Part shown: one piece after another, positions 1 through 9,596 of the stretch
Layout of the letters: each line of letters opens with the position of its first letter
How positions within the stretch are numbered: the first letter of the stretch is position 1
Assembly (NCBI RefSeq): GCF_007752935.1
Contig: NZ_CP036319.1
Coordinates: 4,692,501 to 4,756,500, forward strand
DNA: 64,000 nt
From: Crateriforma conspicua
GTDB lineage: Bacteria; Planctomycetota; Planctomycetia; Pirellulales; Pirellulaceae
Direction: 5' to 3'
Program-made: the position numbers and the translations under genes
The notes under the pieces: model-generated
Seen by the model: the letters and a program-made list of their open reading frames with translations, nothing else
Database searches by the model: none
What the model was told of the DNA's origin: nothing

Positions 1-8
1 AAAACGGT

Positions 9-677
9 TTATCGATTGATCAGCCCCAGGACTTCGGCGCGGGTCGCCGGATCATCGCGGAAGGCGCCGCGCATCGCGCTGGTCATGCAAAGGCTTCCGG
101 GTTTGCGAATGCCTCGCATCGTCATGCAGCTGTGAGTGGATTCGACAACCACGGCGACGCCGCGAGCGGACAAGCGCGTTTCGATCAGGTCAGCCACCGT
201 CTGTGTCATTCGTTCTTGAACTTGTGGTCGCCGCGCGACTTCTTCAACCACGCGTGCAAGTTTGCTAAGCCCGACGACCTTTCCGTCCGGCAAGTAAGCG
301 ATGTGAGCTTTGCCAGTGAATGGCAGCAGGTGGTGTTCGCACATGCTGCAGAAGCTGATGTCGCGCACCAAAACGATTTCGTCGTAATCTTCGGTGAAAA
401 CTTTGGCCAAGTGACGGCCCGGATCGACTTTCAATCCTGCAAACATCTCCGCGTACATCCGCGCGACCCGTGCGGGGGTCTCCAGCAGACCTTCACGATT
501 CGGATCTTCGCCAACCGCATCCAAGATGACGCGAACGGCCGCCTCGATCCGTTTTAAATCGGCGCCGTCCCCCTTGGGTTCATTGGGATCGACGTGCATG
601 GGAGCTTCGCGTGCCGCCAGGCAGTGCGAAGAATCATCAAAATGCCTGCCAGATGGCGTGTCGGCAACAGAGTCCAT
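9..677 (-). CDS. folE: GTP cyclohydrolase I
   Basis: Converts GTP to 7,8-dihydroneopterin triphosphate, the first step of folate/pterin synthesis, in the cytoplasm. The 222-residue product has the whole family core: a CxxCEHH-type zinc region ([10 protein letters not shown]), the [10 protein letters not shown] segment, and [11 protein letters not shown] carrying the third zinc ligand and catalytic residues. Length fits the family with a roughly 40-residue variable N-terminus. The start at 677 is the longest ATG; an internal ATG at 599 is also plausible because conservation begins after it. It stands alone on the minus strand with a divergent PilZ gene upstream. Pterin supply is of note because other genes in the window point to methanopterin-linked C1 metabolism, but that link is inference. 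Confidence 0.96.
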   Translation of the reverse strand: MDSVADTPSGRHFDDSSHCLAAREAPMHVDPNEPKGDGADLKRIEAAVRVILDAVGEDPNREGLLETPARVARMYAEMFAGLKVDPGRHLAKVFTEDYDEIVLVRDISFCSMCEHHLLPFTGKAHIAYLPDGKVVGLSKLARVVEEVARRPQVQERMTQTVADLIETRLSARGVAVVVESTHSCMTMRGIRKPGSLCMTSAMRGAFRDDPATRAEVLGLINR

Positions 678-1179
678 AGTGGACCATTCCTTTCGATGGC
701 AACGCGCGACGAGATGGGTCCCGTCGCGTCGTCATGGGAGGGTGATTTTTTTCAACTCGCCCACTTTCGCATCGCACCCGGTCACAGACTGGGCTAATCG
801 ACGGATTCGCGGTCGTCATTCGACGGCAAGCGTCGTTGAACCGCCTGCCGCACGAAGTATACCGGCTCGGCTAGCGATTCTTCCACAGTCACCGCGATGG
901 GCCGCATTCTCTGATCAGGGCCTTCCCCCACTGCGGAATCGACTCGGACGATGGGGCGTAAAGATTTCGCATTTGCCGGAATCATTCGCATCCCCGCTAC
1001 AACCGATCGTGACCACGGGTGAATCTCTTCGCTTGGGGGGGCTGACAACGGCAGTGTCAGCGGTCGGACGCAGGTTTTGTGGCCTAGGTTACCCATGGCA
1101 CGAGGTCTGACGGTGAACAGTGATCCTTGTGCCTTTTTTCCCTGCCTCTGCAATTTGTCCAGCCCCGGTTTTTCCTTCC
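678..1179. other. intergenic region, folE / PilZ gene
   Basis: About 500 bases between divergent genes. Several open frames cross it on both strands, but none has a recognisable domain or convincing start. It presumably holds both promoters; I see no clear consensus boxes. Confidence 0.5.
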
Positions 1180-1845
1180 ATGTCCGACGAACAACCGCCC
1201 CAGCGAAAAGATGATCGATACCGATGGACCAGCTCGATGTCCCTGTGGGCCGAGCTGATCGTCGGATTCGACGATCAACCGAAGGTATTCGATTCACAAA
1301 TCATCGATGTCAGCCAGTCGGGCTGCGCAGTTCAGGCTGATCTTCCCCCAGAAATCCGTCCGCAGGTTGGCATCATTCGAATTTTCGGCAGCCAAGACGA
1401 CGTGGTGGTCGAAGCAGCCGGTCGAATCTGCTGGGACAAGCACACTTCGCTTTCGTCACGCAGCTTCGGGATGAAGTTCCGCCGCGAGTTGCATCCCGAA
1501 TTGCTGGAACGCCTGATCCACGAAGGGCACATCAGCCGTCGCGAACATCCGCGCGAAGTCGTTGGCATCGACGTCACGGTGCGACGGACCGCCGGGAAGA
1601 CGCTGATCAACAGCGCCCAGTTGATCGATGTTTCGCGCAGCGGTCTTCAAATTGCCACGGACGAAGCATTGGAAATCGGCGAACGCATCCTGGTCACGCT
1701 TCCGACAGGGCCCAGCGCTGCGGTCAAAGTCCGCTGGGCACGCCCGTCCCAAAGCGGGCATTGTGCGGGCGTCGCCTTTGAAAACTTGACCGGCAGTCGG
1801 GCGATCAACGAAGCACTCAAAGCGAACTTGGCAACGGTCGGTTAG
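1180..1845 (+). CDS. tandem PilZ domain protein
   Basis: Probable cyclic-di-GMP receptor or related regulatory protein, cytoplasmic. The 221-residue product holds two PilZ-like halves. The first (about residues 10-110) has the DVSQSGC version of the DxSxxG motif but a poor arginine motif. The second (about 115-215) has RREHPREVVG, which supplies the RxxxR c-di-GMP motif, then DVSRSGLQI. I chose ATG 1180 because the upstream GTG at 1120 adds a low-complexity segment without homology. The first half may have lost ligand binding and serve structurally; this is inferred from the motifs alone. Confidence 0.85.
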   Translation: MSDEQPPQRKDDRYRWTSSMSLWAELIVGFDDQPKVFDSQIIDVSQSGCAVQADLPPEIRPQVGIIRIFGSQDDVVVEAAGRICWDKHTSLSSRSFGMKFRRELHPELLERLIHEGHISRREHPREVVGIDVTVRRTAGKTLINSAQLIDVSRSGLQIATDEALEIGERILVTLPTGPSAAVKVRWARPSQSGHCAGVAFENLTGSRAINEALKANLATVG

Positions 1846-2012
1846 TTACTTGCGGTATTGATTTGGAATCACGTGGATTCAAACTTCGATCGGAGACGTT
1901 TGTGATTTGAGTCCCTATGATGGGGTCGGCGTTTTTAAACCGCCTAGGCATGCCATCTTCAGGCCGTGACGATGATCGCGGTCTTATCCGCATTTTCTGA
2001 GACGCCCAAGCT

Positions 2013-2585
2013 GTGCCCACCGATTTTCGCAAGGTTTTGCCCATCGGCATTTTTGTCGGCATTGGCCTGATCGCCGGGATCGGTTGGCGGTTGATTCAAC
2101 CAGATCCCTCGGCCCCGACACCCGGGTCAAAATCCTTGGACCTTGCCGAGTTTGAAAAGGGAGTCCAACCAGAATTGGGCCCGGCGGACGTCGTTGCCAT
2201 TCAGTTGGAATCGATGCGTAAGGGCGCAGTCGATCCCGAACAGCTGAAACTCTGTTTTGCGTTTGCTTCGCCATCGAATCGCAGACTCACTGGTCCGTTT
2301 GAGCGATTTCAACGTCTGGTGGTCGAACCACCGTTTGCCGCCCTGATCGGCCACCGCCACGGCTTGATCGGGCGTCCACAGATTCGCGGTGATGAAGCGA
2401 TGGTTTTGGTTTCCATTGACAACGCCGATGGCCAGACACGTGCGTACCAGTTCTATCTGATTCGGCAAAACGAGCCTCCATTCGATGGATGCTGGATGAC
2501 CGAAGCGGTGACGCCGCTGGCGGTGGTGCCGGCGGATGCCGCGGTCGAACCGGCGGATTCCGATCAGCCCGCTTTGTCGCTCTGA
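2013..2585 (+). CDS. DUF4864-like membrane-anchored protein
   Basis: A 190-residue protein of unknown function. Residues 8-27 form one hydrophobic segment (an uncleaved signal or anchor), followed by a Pro/Ser linker. Residues about 55-160 resemble DUF4864: a helix with IQLESMRK, then FAFASPSNRR and a phenylalanine-rich segment leading to a beta domain ending at CWMTEAV. The start is GTG at 2013; no ATG lies near. It ends 10 bases before the ECF sigma gene and could be the first gene of that operon. The family call is by pattern only. Confidence 0.7.
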   Translation: MPTDFRKVLPIGIFVGIGLIAGIGWRLIQPDPSAPTPGSKSLDLAEFEKGVQPELGPADVVAIQLESMRKGAVDPEQLKLCFAFASPSNRRLTGPFERFQRLVVEPPFAALIGHRHGLIGRPQIRGDEAMVLVSIDNADGQTRAYQFYLIRQNEPPFDGCWMTEAVTPLAVVPADAAVEPADSDQPALSL

Positions 2586-2595
2586 TTCGATCGCC

Positions 2596-3186
2596 ATGAC
2601 GGAATCCCAGTCCGACGAACAGTTGCTGGCCGCGATGGTTTCCGGCCAAACCGAGGCGCTGCGATGTTTGTATCGCAGGCACGTTTCGTTGGTCTATGCG
2701 ATTGCCCATTCGATTTGTGGCCAAGACAGCGATGCCCAAGCGGTGACCAGCCAAGTCTTCATCGAACTTTGGAAAAGCCCGGACAACTATCATCCGCAGC
2801 GTAGTTCACTGCGTACTTATTTGACGATCCTGACCCGCAGCCGCGCTCGGGATCACCTTCGCCGCTCTCAAGCGGGAGTGCGTATTGAAGCCTCCTTGGA
2901 TCCGCAGCTGACGCCTACGGTGGCAAGCCTGGTGGATTCGACCGATCCGGGTCAAAACCTGGCGGCCCAAGAAGACGCACAACAGGTTCGAAGGTGTTTG
3001 GCTGGGTTGTCGGATGAGTCCAGATCCGCGCTGACATTGGCCTTTTTCCATGGGCATACCCATCGTGAGATCGCCAAAAAATTGAAATTGCCACTGGGAA
3101 CGGTGAAAAGTCACATCCGTCGCGGGTTGGCCGATTTGGCCGATCGGTTGCGAAAGGACACCGGTTCCGACACCAGGGAACACTGA
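2596..3186 (+). CDS. ECF-family RNA polymerase sigma factor
   Basis: Directs RNA polymerase to a dedicated promoter set. The 196-residue product has sigma region 2 (about residues 25-92, with FIELWKSPDNY and a region 2.3/2.4-like stretch RTYLTILTRSRARDHLRR) and region 4 (about 130-185, LSDESRSALTLAFFHG then HREIAKKLKLPLGTVKSHI helix-turn-helix). Length is right for a group IV sigma factor. ATG 2596 is preferred because the open frame upstream overlaps the end of the DUF4864-like gene. The next gene, 54 bases downstream, is its likely anti-sigma factor. Confidence 0.93.
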   Translation: MTESQSDEQLLAAMVSGQTEALRCLYRRHVSLVYAIAHSICGQDSDAQAVTSQVFIELWKSPDNYHPQRSSLRTYLTILTRSRARDHLRRSQAGVRIEASLDPQLTPTVASLVDSTDPGQNLAAQEDAQQVRRCLAGLSDESRSALTLAFFHGHTHREIAKKLKLPLGTVKSHIRRGLADLADRLRKDTGSDTREH

Positions 3187-3240
3187 AATGATTTCCAACG
3201 TTCGCTTTTCTTTCGAGTCGATCGAGCACACTGAACCGTC

Positions 3241-4062
3241 ATGAACTGTCACGATTGCCAGCAGCACTTGATGAATTATCTGACCGGCCAGGCGGATGCT
3301 TCGGTCGCCCGACAGGTGGAAGATCACCTGGATGCGGGATGCCAAGATTGCCGTGATTCGCTGGAAAGCTTGTCCGCTGCTCACGCAGCGATGCTGACAT
3401 CGGTATCCGATCATCGCCCGAATGCTGCGACGATCCAATCGATCGAACGAGAAATCCATCACGCCATCGACGCTGACAATTCCACGCCGGCCAGACACGC
3501 TAGAGCATCGGGGGCCGAATCTGAAAATCTGGATGTTTTGAAGCGTTGGATGATTCCCGCTTTGGCGACCGCCGCCGGTTTCGCGATGGCGATCGTCATG
3601 ATTCCTCGATCGGACAATCATCTCCAACTGGGTTCGGCAAGCACGCACGGTCAAACCGATCCATTGCCACCACGTTTTCAATCGATGTCCGACCCGAATC
3701 AGCGTTTGGTATCCGTCGTTAATCGGCGGGAACCCACACAACCGCTGGCATCATTTTGGATTGACCGTGTGGCCAACCAATTACACGTCCATGCGGTCAA
3801 TTGGGATCCACTGGACGGTGACACTTTCTATGCCATTTGGTTGGTGGATCCGCGGGGACAATGGACGTTTGCCGGACAAGTCGGCGGCGACGACGACCAT
3901 GACCGGACTCGTGTGCTGGACATTCCGGATTCGTACACCACCATCCAACGCATCGCCGTCACGATCGAACGAGGGACACAGTCCCCGCGCGATGGACGAT
4001 CGCTGGAGGATGCCGATTTGGTCAGCGAAGATCTGACCGATTGGTTTGAGAATCAGCTTTAG
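3241..4062 (+). CDS. anti-sigma factor, RskA-like C-terminal domain
   Basis: Membrane-bound partner predicted to hold the upstream ECF sigma factor. The 273-residue product starts with a zinc-finger-like anti-sigma domain (MNCHDC, then HLDAGCQDC), has one transmembrane helix (about residues 102-120, WMIPALATAAGFAMAIVMIP) and a C-terminal domain (about 155-270) with the anti-sigma-K/RskA layout: FWIDRVANQLHVHA, a YAIWLVDPRG strand and a terminal ITIER-like strand. RskA-type proteins release sigma after proteolysis; whether that applies here is unknown. The pair lies 145 bases upstream of the giant beta-helix gene. Confidence 0.87.
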   Translation: MNCHDCQQHLMNYLTGQADASVARQVEDHLDAGCQDCRDSLESLSAAHAAMLTSVSDHRPNAATIQSIEREIHHAIDADNSTPARHARASGAESENLDVLKRWMIPALATAAGFAMAIVMIPRSDNHLQLGSASTHGQTDPLPPRFQSMSDPNQRLVSVVNRREPTQPLASFWIDRVANQLHVHAVNWDPLDGDTFYAIWLVDPRGQWTFAGQVGGDDDHDRTRVLDIPDSYTTIQRIAVTIERGTQSPRDGRSLEDADLVSEDLTDWFENQL

Positions 4063-4206
4063 GAAATCTACGAAAAAGTTTTCAGCTTTTTGCATCCGCT
4101 GCCCCACCGCTGTCCGTACCTTTCGCGACGCAGGTGATCGGAGCGATGATCAGACTCGGATGCTTGCGTCGGCGAACCCTCCGGATTCCCGAACGAGAAC
4201 TGATTC

Positions 4207-7200
4207 ATGCTGAAACGCAACCTGCGCCAATCCAACCATAAACGTCGTCCATCAACTTGTTTCACCAAGGAATCCCGGTTGCGACGCCGAAAGGTTCGTC
4301 GCAGTCGACTTGAACCGCTGGAAGCAAGACGTGTGTTGACCGGATACATCGTGGACACCGTCGACGACGTGGTCGCGGCAGATGGCTTTGTCAGTCTGCG
4401 TGAGGCGATTCAGGCGGCCAATTCCAACGCCGCAGTCAATGAGGCTGCCGCGGGCCAAGTCGGTGCGACCGCGGGAATCGACACCATATCGTTTAGCCCG
4501 TCGCTGGGTGATGCCACGATCAATTTGGCCGGTGGTGAACTTTCATTGACCGACTCGGTCGCTATCGAACCATCTTTCGGCCAATCGATTCAGATCGATG
4601 CACAGGGTGGCAGTCGGCTGTTTTCCATCACCGATGCAGGTCCGGTCCGACTTTCCGGTTTGACGCTGACCGGTGGTTCCGCAGCGTCGGGCGGGGCGAT
4701 CGATGCCGCGGGCATGACGTCGTTAGAACTGCACGATGTGGACATCGTTTCCAACGTCGCGACGGGTGACGCCGCCAGGCAAGGAGGCGGGGCGATCAAC
4801 AACGTCGGTGCGAACTTGGTCATCATCGGTGGTTCGATCACCGACAACACCGCCTCCGGTGCAAGCGGTAGTGGTGGTGGAATTCTTTCCACGGGCGGTT
4901 CGGTATCGATTCAATCGACGACCCTGGCGGGCAATGTGGCCAATCGTGCCGGCGGCGCGATTGAACTGGGCACCGGATCGTTGACGCTTACCGATGTGAT
5001 GCTGGGCGGATTCGCCGTCGACGACGCCAACATTGCCGGGCCTGCCGGTTCGGCGTCGCCGGGCAACGGAGGTGGCATTCACGTGACCGGTGGCGCTGCG
5101 GCAACATCAGTCGCCATCTTTGGCGGGGTCATCGCGGGTAACTTCGCAGCGTCCGAGGGAGGCGGAGTCTGGAATCAAAACGGCGCCGTGATGACGATCG
5201 CCGGAAACGCGGAAATCGTCGGCAACCGGGCCGGCGGCGAAACCAATACCGAAGGCGGCGGCGGTGTTTTCAATAACGGCGGTTTGCTGACCATCACCGA
5301 CGCCCGGATCACTGACAATGCGACGACGGGAACCGCGGGTGGGGGCGGCGGGATTGCCAACGACGGTGGTTTGGTCACGGTCAATCGTTCCATCGTGTCC
5401 GGCAACTTTGCGGCGGGAACCGGTGCCAGCGGTGGCGGCATCCTGAATATCAACGCGGGCAAGGTTTCCGTGTTCGACTCCGAGATCACGGACAATGTCG
5501 CCAGTCGTGCCGGAGGCGGGATCGAAGACGCTTCGGATGTTCCTGGCGTCCAAGGCTTGTCGCTGCAGAACGTGTTTTTGAGCGACAACAACGCGGGCGT
5601 CACTGCAGCGGACGCATCCGCCGCCGCGCCAGGAAACGGTGGCGGGATTCACGTCACCGGTGCCGGTGACGTTTTGATCGCCGATAGCTTCGTCAGCGAG
5701 AACATCGCTGCGGCCGAAGGCGGTGGACTGTGGAATGGCTCGGGAACCATGACGGTCATCAACATCACCATCGAACGAAACAATGCCTCGGGTGATGCAG
5801 CCGATGAAGGCGGCGGCGGCATCTTTAATAACGGCGGTCAAGTCATCATGGACGGTGGTGTGATCGAATCCAATATGGCCGATGGCGCCAGCGGAAGTGG
5901 TGGAGGCATCCTCAGCCTCGGGGGATCGCTGGAAATCTCCGGTGCACAGATCCGCAACAATTCGGCTTCACGTGCCGGCGGTGGCATCGAAGTCACCGGT
6001 GACAGCGACACGGTGTTGTCCAACGTCGATTTGATGGAAAACGAGGCTGGTCCGATGGGCGCCGCCGCACCGGGCAACGGTGGCGGGCTTCACGTCACGG
6101 GCAGTGGATCGGTTGAAATCCAGGGCGGAACTGTCGTGGGCAACACGGCCGACCGCGAAGGTGGCGGACTATGGAACGGCGCAGGCTTGATGACATTGGT
6201 CGATGTCGACGTGATGGACAACATCGCCCGCGGTGATGCGGCCGACGACGGCGGCGGTGGCATCTTCAATAACACCGGTCAGCTGATCATCAACGGCGGA
6301 AACATCACCGGAAACGTCGCCAATGGTGCCAGCGGAAGCGGTGGCGGGATCTTGAATCTGGATGGGATCCTGCGAGTCGAATCCACCAATCTTTCCGAAA
6401 ATGTTGCGAATCGCGCCGGAGGGGCCGTCGAGGCGACCACGGACAGCGAAAGCACGCTGATCGACGTCACGATGCAATCCAACACGGCCGGGCCGGTTGG
6501 ATCGGCTTCGCCCGGAAACGGCGGCGGTCTGCATGTGACAGGGCAGGGTACCGTCGCAGTGATCGGCGGCACCGTTCGCGACAACTTCGCCGCCAGCGAA
6601 GGCGGTGGGCTTTGGAACGGGACCGGCGTGATGGCGGTTTCGGGAACCCAGATCGATGGCAACGTCGCTGCTGGTAATGAAGCCGACCAGGGTGGCGGTG
6701 GCGTCTTCAATGCGGGCGGAACGATCCAAATCGATTCATCCACCCTGACGAACAACCGAGCGACGGCATCGACCATCGTCACCCTGTCCGGTGACGCCGA
6801 AGTTCCCTCGGTGACGACGGTGGCAACCGGAACGGCCGCGATCCATTACGATCCGAATGCCGGCACCTTTGATTTGGACGTGATCGTCCGTGGTATCGAA
6901 CTGAACGACGACACCAGCTTGCCCGAACTGACCGGTGCACACCTTCATGTTGCCGCCGCCGATGCCAACGGTCCGGTCATCGTCAATCTGGGTGTGGAAA
7001 ACTTTGTCCAAGACGGCGATTCCATTCGCTTGCGACTGCATGATGTCGAACTGCCCGAGTCCAACTTTGCCGATTTCGCCGCGGGCGGAACCTACATCAA
7101 CCTCCATTCGACCACGAACCCAGGCGGCGAACTCCGAGGGCAAGTCGTGTTCCCGACAACGATGGGAAGCGGTGGAGGCATCTTGAATGACGGCGGAACC

Positions 7201-8697
7201 GTCGAAGTCAGCAACACCTTGATTGACGGTAACATTGCCAGTCGTGCCGGGGGTGGAATCGAAGCGACACCGAACTCCATCACCACGCTCAGCCAAGTCG
7301 ACATGGTGTCCAACATCGCCGGCCCATCCGGCTTTGCAACCCCCGGCAATGGCGGCGGCCTGCACATCACGGGTGTTGGCGACGCCGTGATCGAAAACAG
7401 CCGAATCGAATCAAACCATGCCGGCCGCGAAGGTGGCGGGCTGTGGAACGGCAGCGGAATGATGTCCGTTCTGTCCACCGATCTGATGGGCAACGTCGCC
7501 AGTGGTGATGCCGCGGACGACGGCGGCGGCGGCATCTTCAACAACGGTGGTTCACTGACGATTTCCGGCGGAACGATCTCGGAAAACCAGGCCGATGGAA
7601 CCAGCGGTAGTGGCGGCGGGATCATGAATCTTGGCGGAACGCTGGAAATCTCCGATGCAACTATTGGATTCAACACGTCCAACCGCGCCGGCGGTGGCAT
7701 CGAAGTCACCGGAGGAAGTGAAAGCACCATCGAACGTGTCTTGCTTGTTGGCAACGTCACTGGGCCCGACGGCATGGCAATGCCGGGCAACGGCGGCGGG
7801 CTTCACTTGGGCGGCGATGCGATCGTGGATGTCATTAACACCACCGTCAGTGAAAACCAATCGGGCAACGAAGGCGGCGGACTTTGGAACAGCAGCACCG
7901 GCACATTAACAGTGGTCAGTTCCACCATCGCATTAAACGCTTCGCCCCGCGGTGGCGGAATCGACACGATCGACGGTGGTTCGACAACCATTGGATCGTC
8001 GATCATCGCGATGAATGACGCGGATGATGGCCCCAATATCCATGGTGCGGTGACCACCGACGGTTTCAACGTCATTGGCGACACATCGGGGGCGAACTTT
8101 GCCAACACCCAGCCGACTGACCAAGTGGATGTGACCAACACAGGATTGCAACCGCTTGCCGACAACGGCGGCCCGACGATGACGCACGCTCTAAGTGCCG
8201 GAAGCCCCGCACTTGCATCGGGTGATCCCGCCGGAGTCGACGTTGACCAGCGTGGCATCGCACGCCCGCAAGGCGACGCCCCGGACAGCGGTGCATTCGA
8301 ATCACCGCTGTCGGCGCCCGTGATCGCCGGGGTGTTCCAGAACCCAGTGATGCCGACCGATGTCAACGGCGACAGCCGCACCACCGCACTGGACGCCTTG
8401 ATGGTCATCAATTTTGTTGCCCGCTACGGCGGCGACGTGGACGTCGAACAGCTAGTGACTGCCGAAGGCGAATCGGCGTCGGTTCAGACGTCGGCCAACC
8501 ATCCGATGGTCGACGTGTCCGGTGACGGCCGCATCACCGCGATCGATGCCCTGCGTGTGATCAACACACTGGCACGCCAAACAACGCAGAACGCCACGAC
8601 AGACCAAGCCTTGGTCCAAGTTGCCGCCGACATCCAACGATCGGGCTTGGACGATGATGAAGAATGGATGGACGCGATCGTCGACCGAGTTCAGTGA
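4207..8697 (+). CDS. giant secreted beta-helix protein with LEPR-XLL leader, CSLREA, CHRD and dockerin
   Basis: A 1496-residue predicted cell-surface or secreted protein. Order: basic N-terminus with LEPLEARRVLTG (LEPR-XLL type leader, about residues 36-47); CSLREA-like segment (VSLREAIQAAN, about 60-75); right-handed beta-helix rich in GGGI and GGGLW turns; a CHRD-like domain (about 856-985); more beta-helix; a choice-of-anchor Q-like segment (about 1315-1370); and a C-terminal type I dockerin pair (about 1383-1460) with two calcium loops, DVNGDSRTTALDAL and DVSGDGRITAIDAL. The helix is an exact 147-residue repeat (see repeat entry). No enzymatic motif is visible, so adhesion or matrix function is inferred. 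The ECF/anti-sigma pair upstream may control it. Confidence 0.9.
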   Translation: MLKRNLRQSNHKRRPSTCFTKESRLRRRKVRRSRLEPLEARRVLTGYIVDTVDDVVAADGFVSLREAIQAANSNAAVNEAAAGQVGATAGIDTISFSPSLGDATINLAGGELSLTDSVAIEPSFGQSIQIDAQGGSRLFSITDAGPVRLSGLTLTGGSAASGGAIDAAGMTSLELHDVDIVSNVATGDAARQGGGAINNVGANLVIIGGSITDNTASGASGSGGGILSTGGSVSIQSTTLAGNVANRAGGAIELGTGSLTLTDVMLGGFAVDDANIAGPAGSASPGNGGGIHVTGGAAATSVAIFGGVIAGNFAASEGGGVWNQNGAVMTIAGNAEIVGNRAGGETNTEGGGGVFNNGGLLTITDARITDNATTGTAGGGGGIANDGGLVTVNRSIVSGNFAAGTGASGGGILNINAGKVSVFDSEITDNVASRAGGGIEDASDVPGVQGLSLQNVFLSDNNAGVTAADASAAAPGNGGGIHVTGAGDVLIADSFVSENIAAAEGGGLWNGSGTMTVINITIERNNASGDAADEGGGGIFNNGGQVIMDGGVIESNMADGASGSGGGILSLGGSLEISGAQIRNNSASRAGGGIEVTGDSDTVLSNVDLMENEAGPMGAAAPGNGGGLHVTGSGSVEIQGGTVVGNTADREGGGLWNGAGLMTLVDVDVMDNIARGDAADDGGGGIFNNTGQLIINGGNITGNVANGASGSGGGILNLDGILRVESTNLSENVANRAGGAVEATTDSESTLIDVTMQSNTAGPVGSASPGNGGGLHVTGQGTVAVIGGTVRDNFAASEGGGLWNGTGVMAVSGTQIDGNVAAGNEADQGGGGVFNAGGTIQIDSSTLTNNRATASTIVTLSGDAEVPSVTTVATGTAAIHYDPNAGTFDLDVIVRGIELNDDTSLPELTGAHLHVAAADANGPVIVNLGVENFVQDGDSIRLRLHDVELPESNFADFAAGGTYINLHSTTNPGGELRGQVVFPTTMGSGGGILNDGGTVEVSNTLIDGNIASRAGGGIEATPNSITTLSQVDMVSNIAGPSGFATPGNGGGLHITGVGDAVIENSRIESNHAGREGGGLWNGSGMMSVLSTDLMGNVASGDAADDGGGGIFNNGGSLTISGGTISENQADGTSGSGGGIMNLGGTLEISDATIGFNTSNRAGGGIEVTGGSESTIERVLLVGNVTGPDGMAMPGNGGGLHLGGDAIVDVINTTVSENQSGNEGGGLWNSSTGTLTVVSSTIALNASPRGGGIDTIDGGSTTIGSSIIAMNDADDGPNIHGAVTTDGFNVIGDTSGANFANTQPTDQVDVTNTGLQPLADNGGPTMTHALSAGSPALASGDPAGVDVDQRGIARPQGDAPDSGAFESPLSAPVIAGVFQNPVMPTDVNGDSRTTALDALMVINFVARYGGDVDVEQLVTAEGESASVQTSANHPMVDVSGDGRITAIDALRVINTLARQTTQNATTDQALVQVAADIQRSGLDDDEEWMDAIVDRVQ
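4790..7920 (+). repeat. 441-bp in-frame tandem repeat (147 residues per unit)
   Basis: The codon opening the GNGGG(I/L)H motif falls at 5062, 5632, 6073, 6514, 7345 and 7786. Gaps are 570, 441, 441, 831 and 441 bases. The 831 gap equals one period plus 390 bases, which matches the inserted CHRD domain (about 6775-7160). The first gap is one period plus 129. Within each unit the order is: SRAGGGIE, GNGGG-H-TG, EGGGLWNG, DDGGGGIFNN, ASGSGGGI. Confidence 0.85.
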
Positions 8698-8825
8698 TTT
8701 GTCGCCGGCGAAGTGTTGCGACCATCGACTGCAAGTGATCGCCGGGCTGGCATTGGTTTCCGATGCATGCCCGGCTCTGCCTCCCCCGAGTAATTGCAAA
8801 CTCTATCAATCAAATTCAATCAACC

Positions 8826-9596
8826 ATGCGCGCGTTCATCTTTCAATCAATCACGCTTCTGTTCACAGGGATCGGTACTCTGTGGACATCGTCCGCCCCG
8901 GCCGTCCTGATCAGCGAATATCAACCCGATATCCCAGGCCTGCCTCCGCTAACGACTCAGTCGGAATTCAGCGGCGTCGCTGGAATGCCGTTTCGCGGAT
9001 TCTTGTTGGCAATTCGCGGCGAAGTCGGCAGCTACGGTTTGGTGGATCGGGCTCTTTCGATCGACGGAACCTTCGACAGCAACGGCATCTATGTCTTTGA
9101 CCATCGCCCGTTTCTAAACCCGACCTTGACGGTTGCACTGGTCGACGATTTCACCGGCCAAGCGGGCATGACGGACTTGGATGGCGATGATGACGGAATC
9201 ATCGACAACCTGGCATCGATTTCCAGTGTCAGGGACGCCATCGGTATCACTGACAGTGGTGATACACAGAACAACCTTACCTATGGTCAACAACTGGGCG
9301 GTGCGGATTTTGCGTTCACCGGTGACGAACCACGATTGATATTCCGCGATGCCAGTGTGGGTGACTGGTACGCGATCAACAGTCCTGATAACGGCCAAAT
9401 CTTTGATCTGAATGGTCGCGACATCGCCGGCGACGTTGCGTTTTCCGGTGACGCTTTTTCGACGTCGATCGGGCAGATCAATCCGACCGCGGTTCCCGAA
9501 CCCACATCGATGGCGGGTCTGGGCTCGTTGTGTGCCGTCGCGGTCGGCTGGTTTCGCCGACGCAGAAACACGACGCCGGCCGTCAGTTCATGCTGA
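8826..9596 (+). CDS. PEP-CTERM sorted secreted protein
   Basis: A 256-residue exported protein. N-terminal signal peptide (FIFQSITLLFTGIGTLWTSSAPA, cleavage near residue 26); a body rich in Asp, Gly and Ser with no recognised fold; C-terminal PEP-CTERM tripartite signal: VPEPTS, a hydrophobic helix (MAGLGSLCAVAVGWF), then RRRR. Such tails are processed by exosortase, and exosortase is not encoded in this window. ATG 8826 is chosen because it places the signal peptide at the N-terminus. The gene lies 128 bases after the beta-helix giant and its 3-prime end overlaps the convergent Lon-N gene by 14 bases. Confidence 0.85.
   Translation: MRAFIFQSITLLFTGIGTLWTSSAPAVLISEYQPDIPGLPPLTTQSEFSGVAGMPFRGFLLAIRGEVGSYGLVDRALSIDGTFDSNGIYVFDHRPFLNPTLTVALVDDFTGQAGMTDLDGDDDGIIDNLASISSVRDAIGITDSGDTQNNLTYGQQLGGADFAFTGDEPRLIFRDASVGDWYAINSPDNGQIFDLNGRDIAGDVAFSGDAFSTSIGQINPTAVPEPTSMAGLGSLCAVAVGWFRRRRNTTPAVSSC

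Noticed and set aside
4070-4100. Weak hairpin AAAAAG/CTTTTT after the anti-sigma gene
   Set aside because: Stem is only A-T rich 6 pairs; too weak to call a terminator.
5107-5841. Minus-strand frames across the beta-helix gene
   Set aside because: Shadows of the Gly/Asn-rich repeat; no start context or domains.
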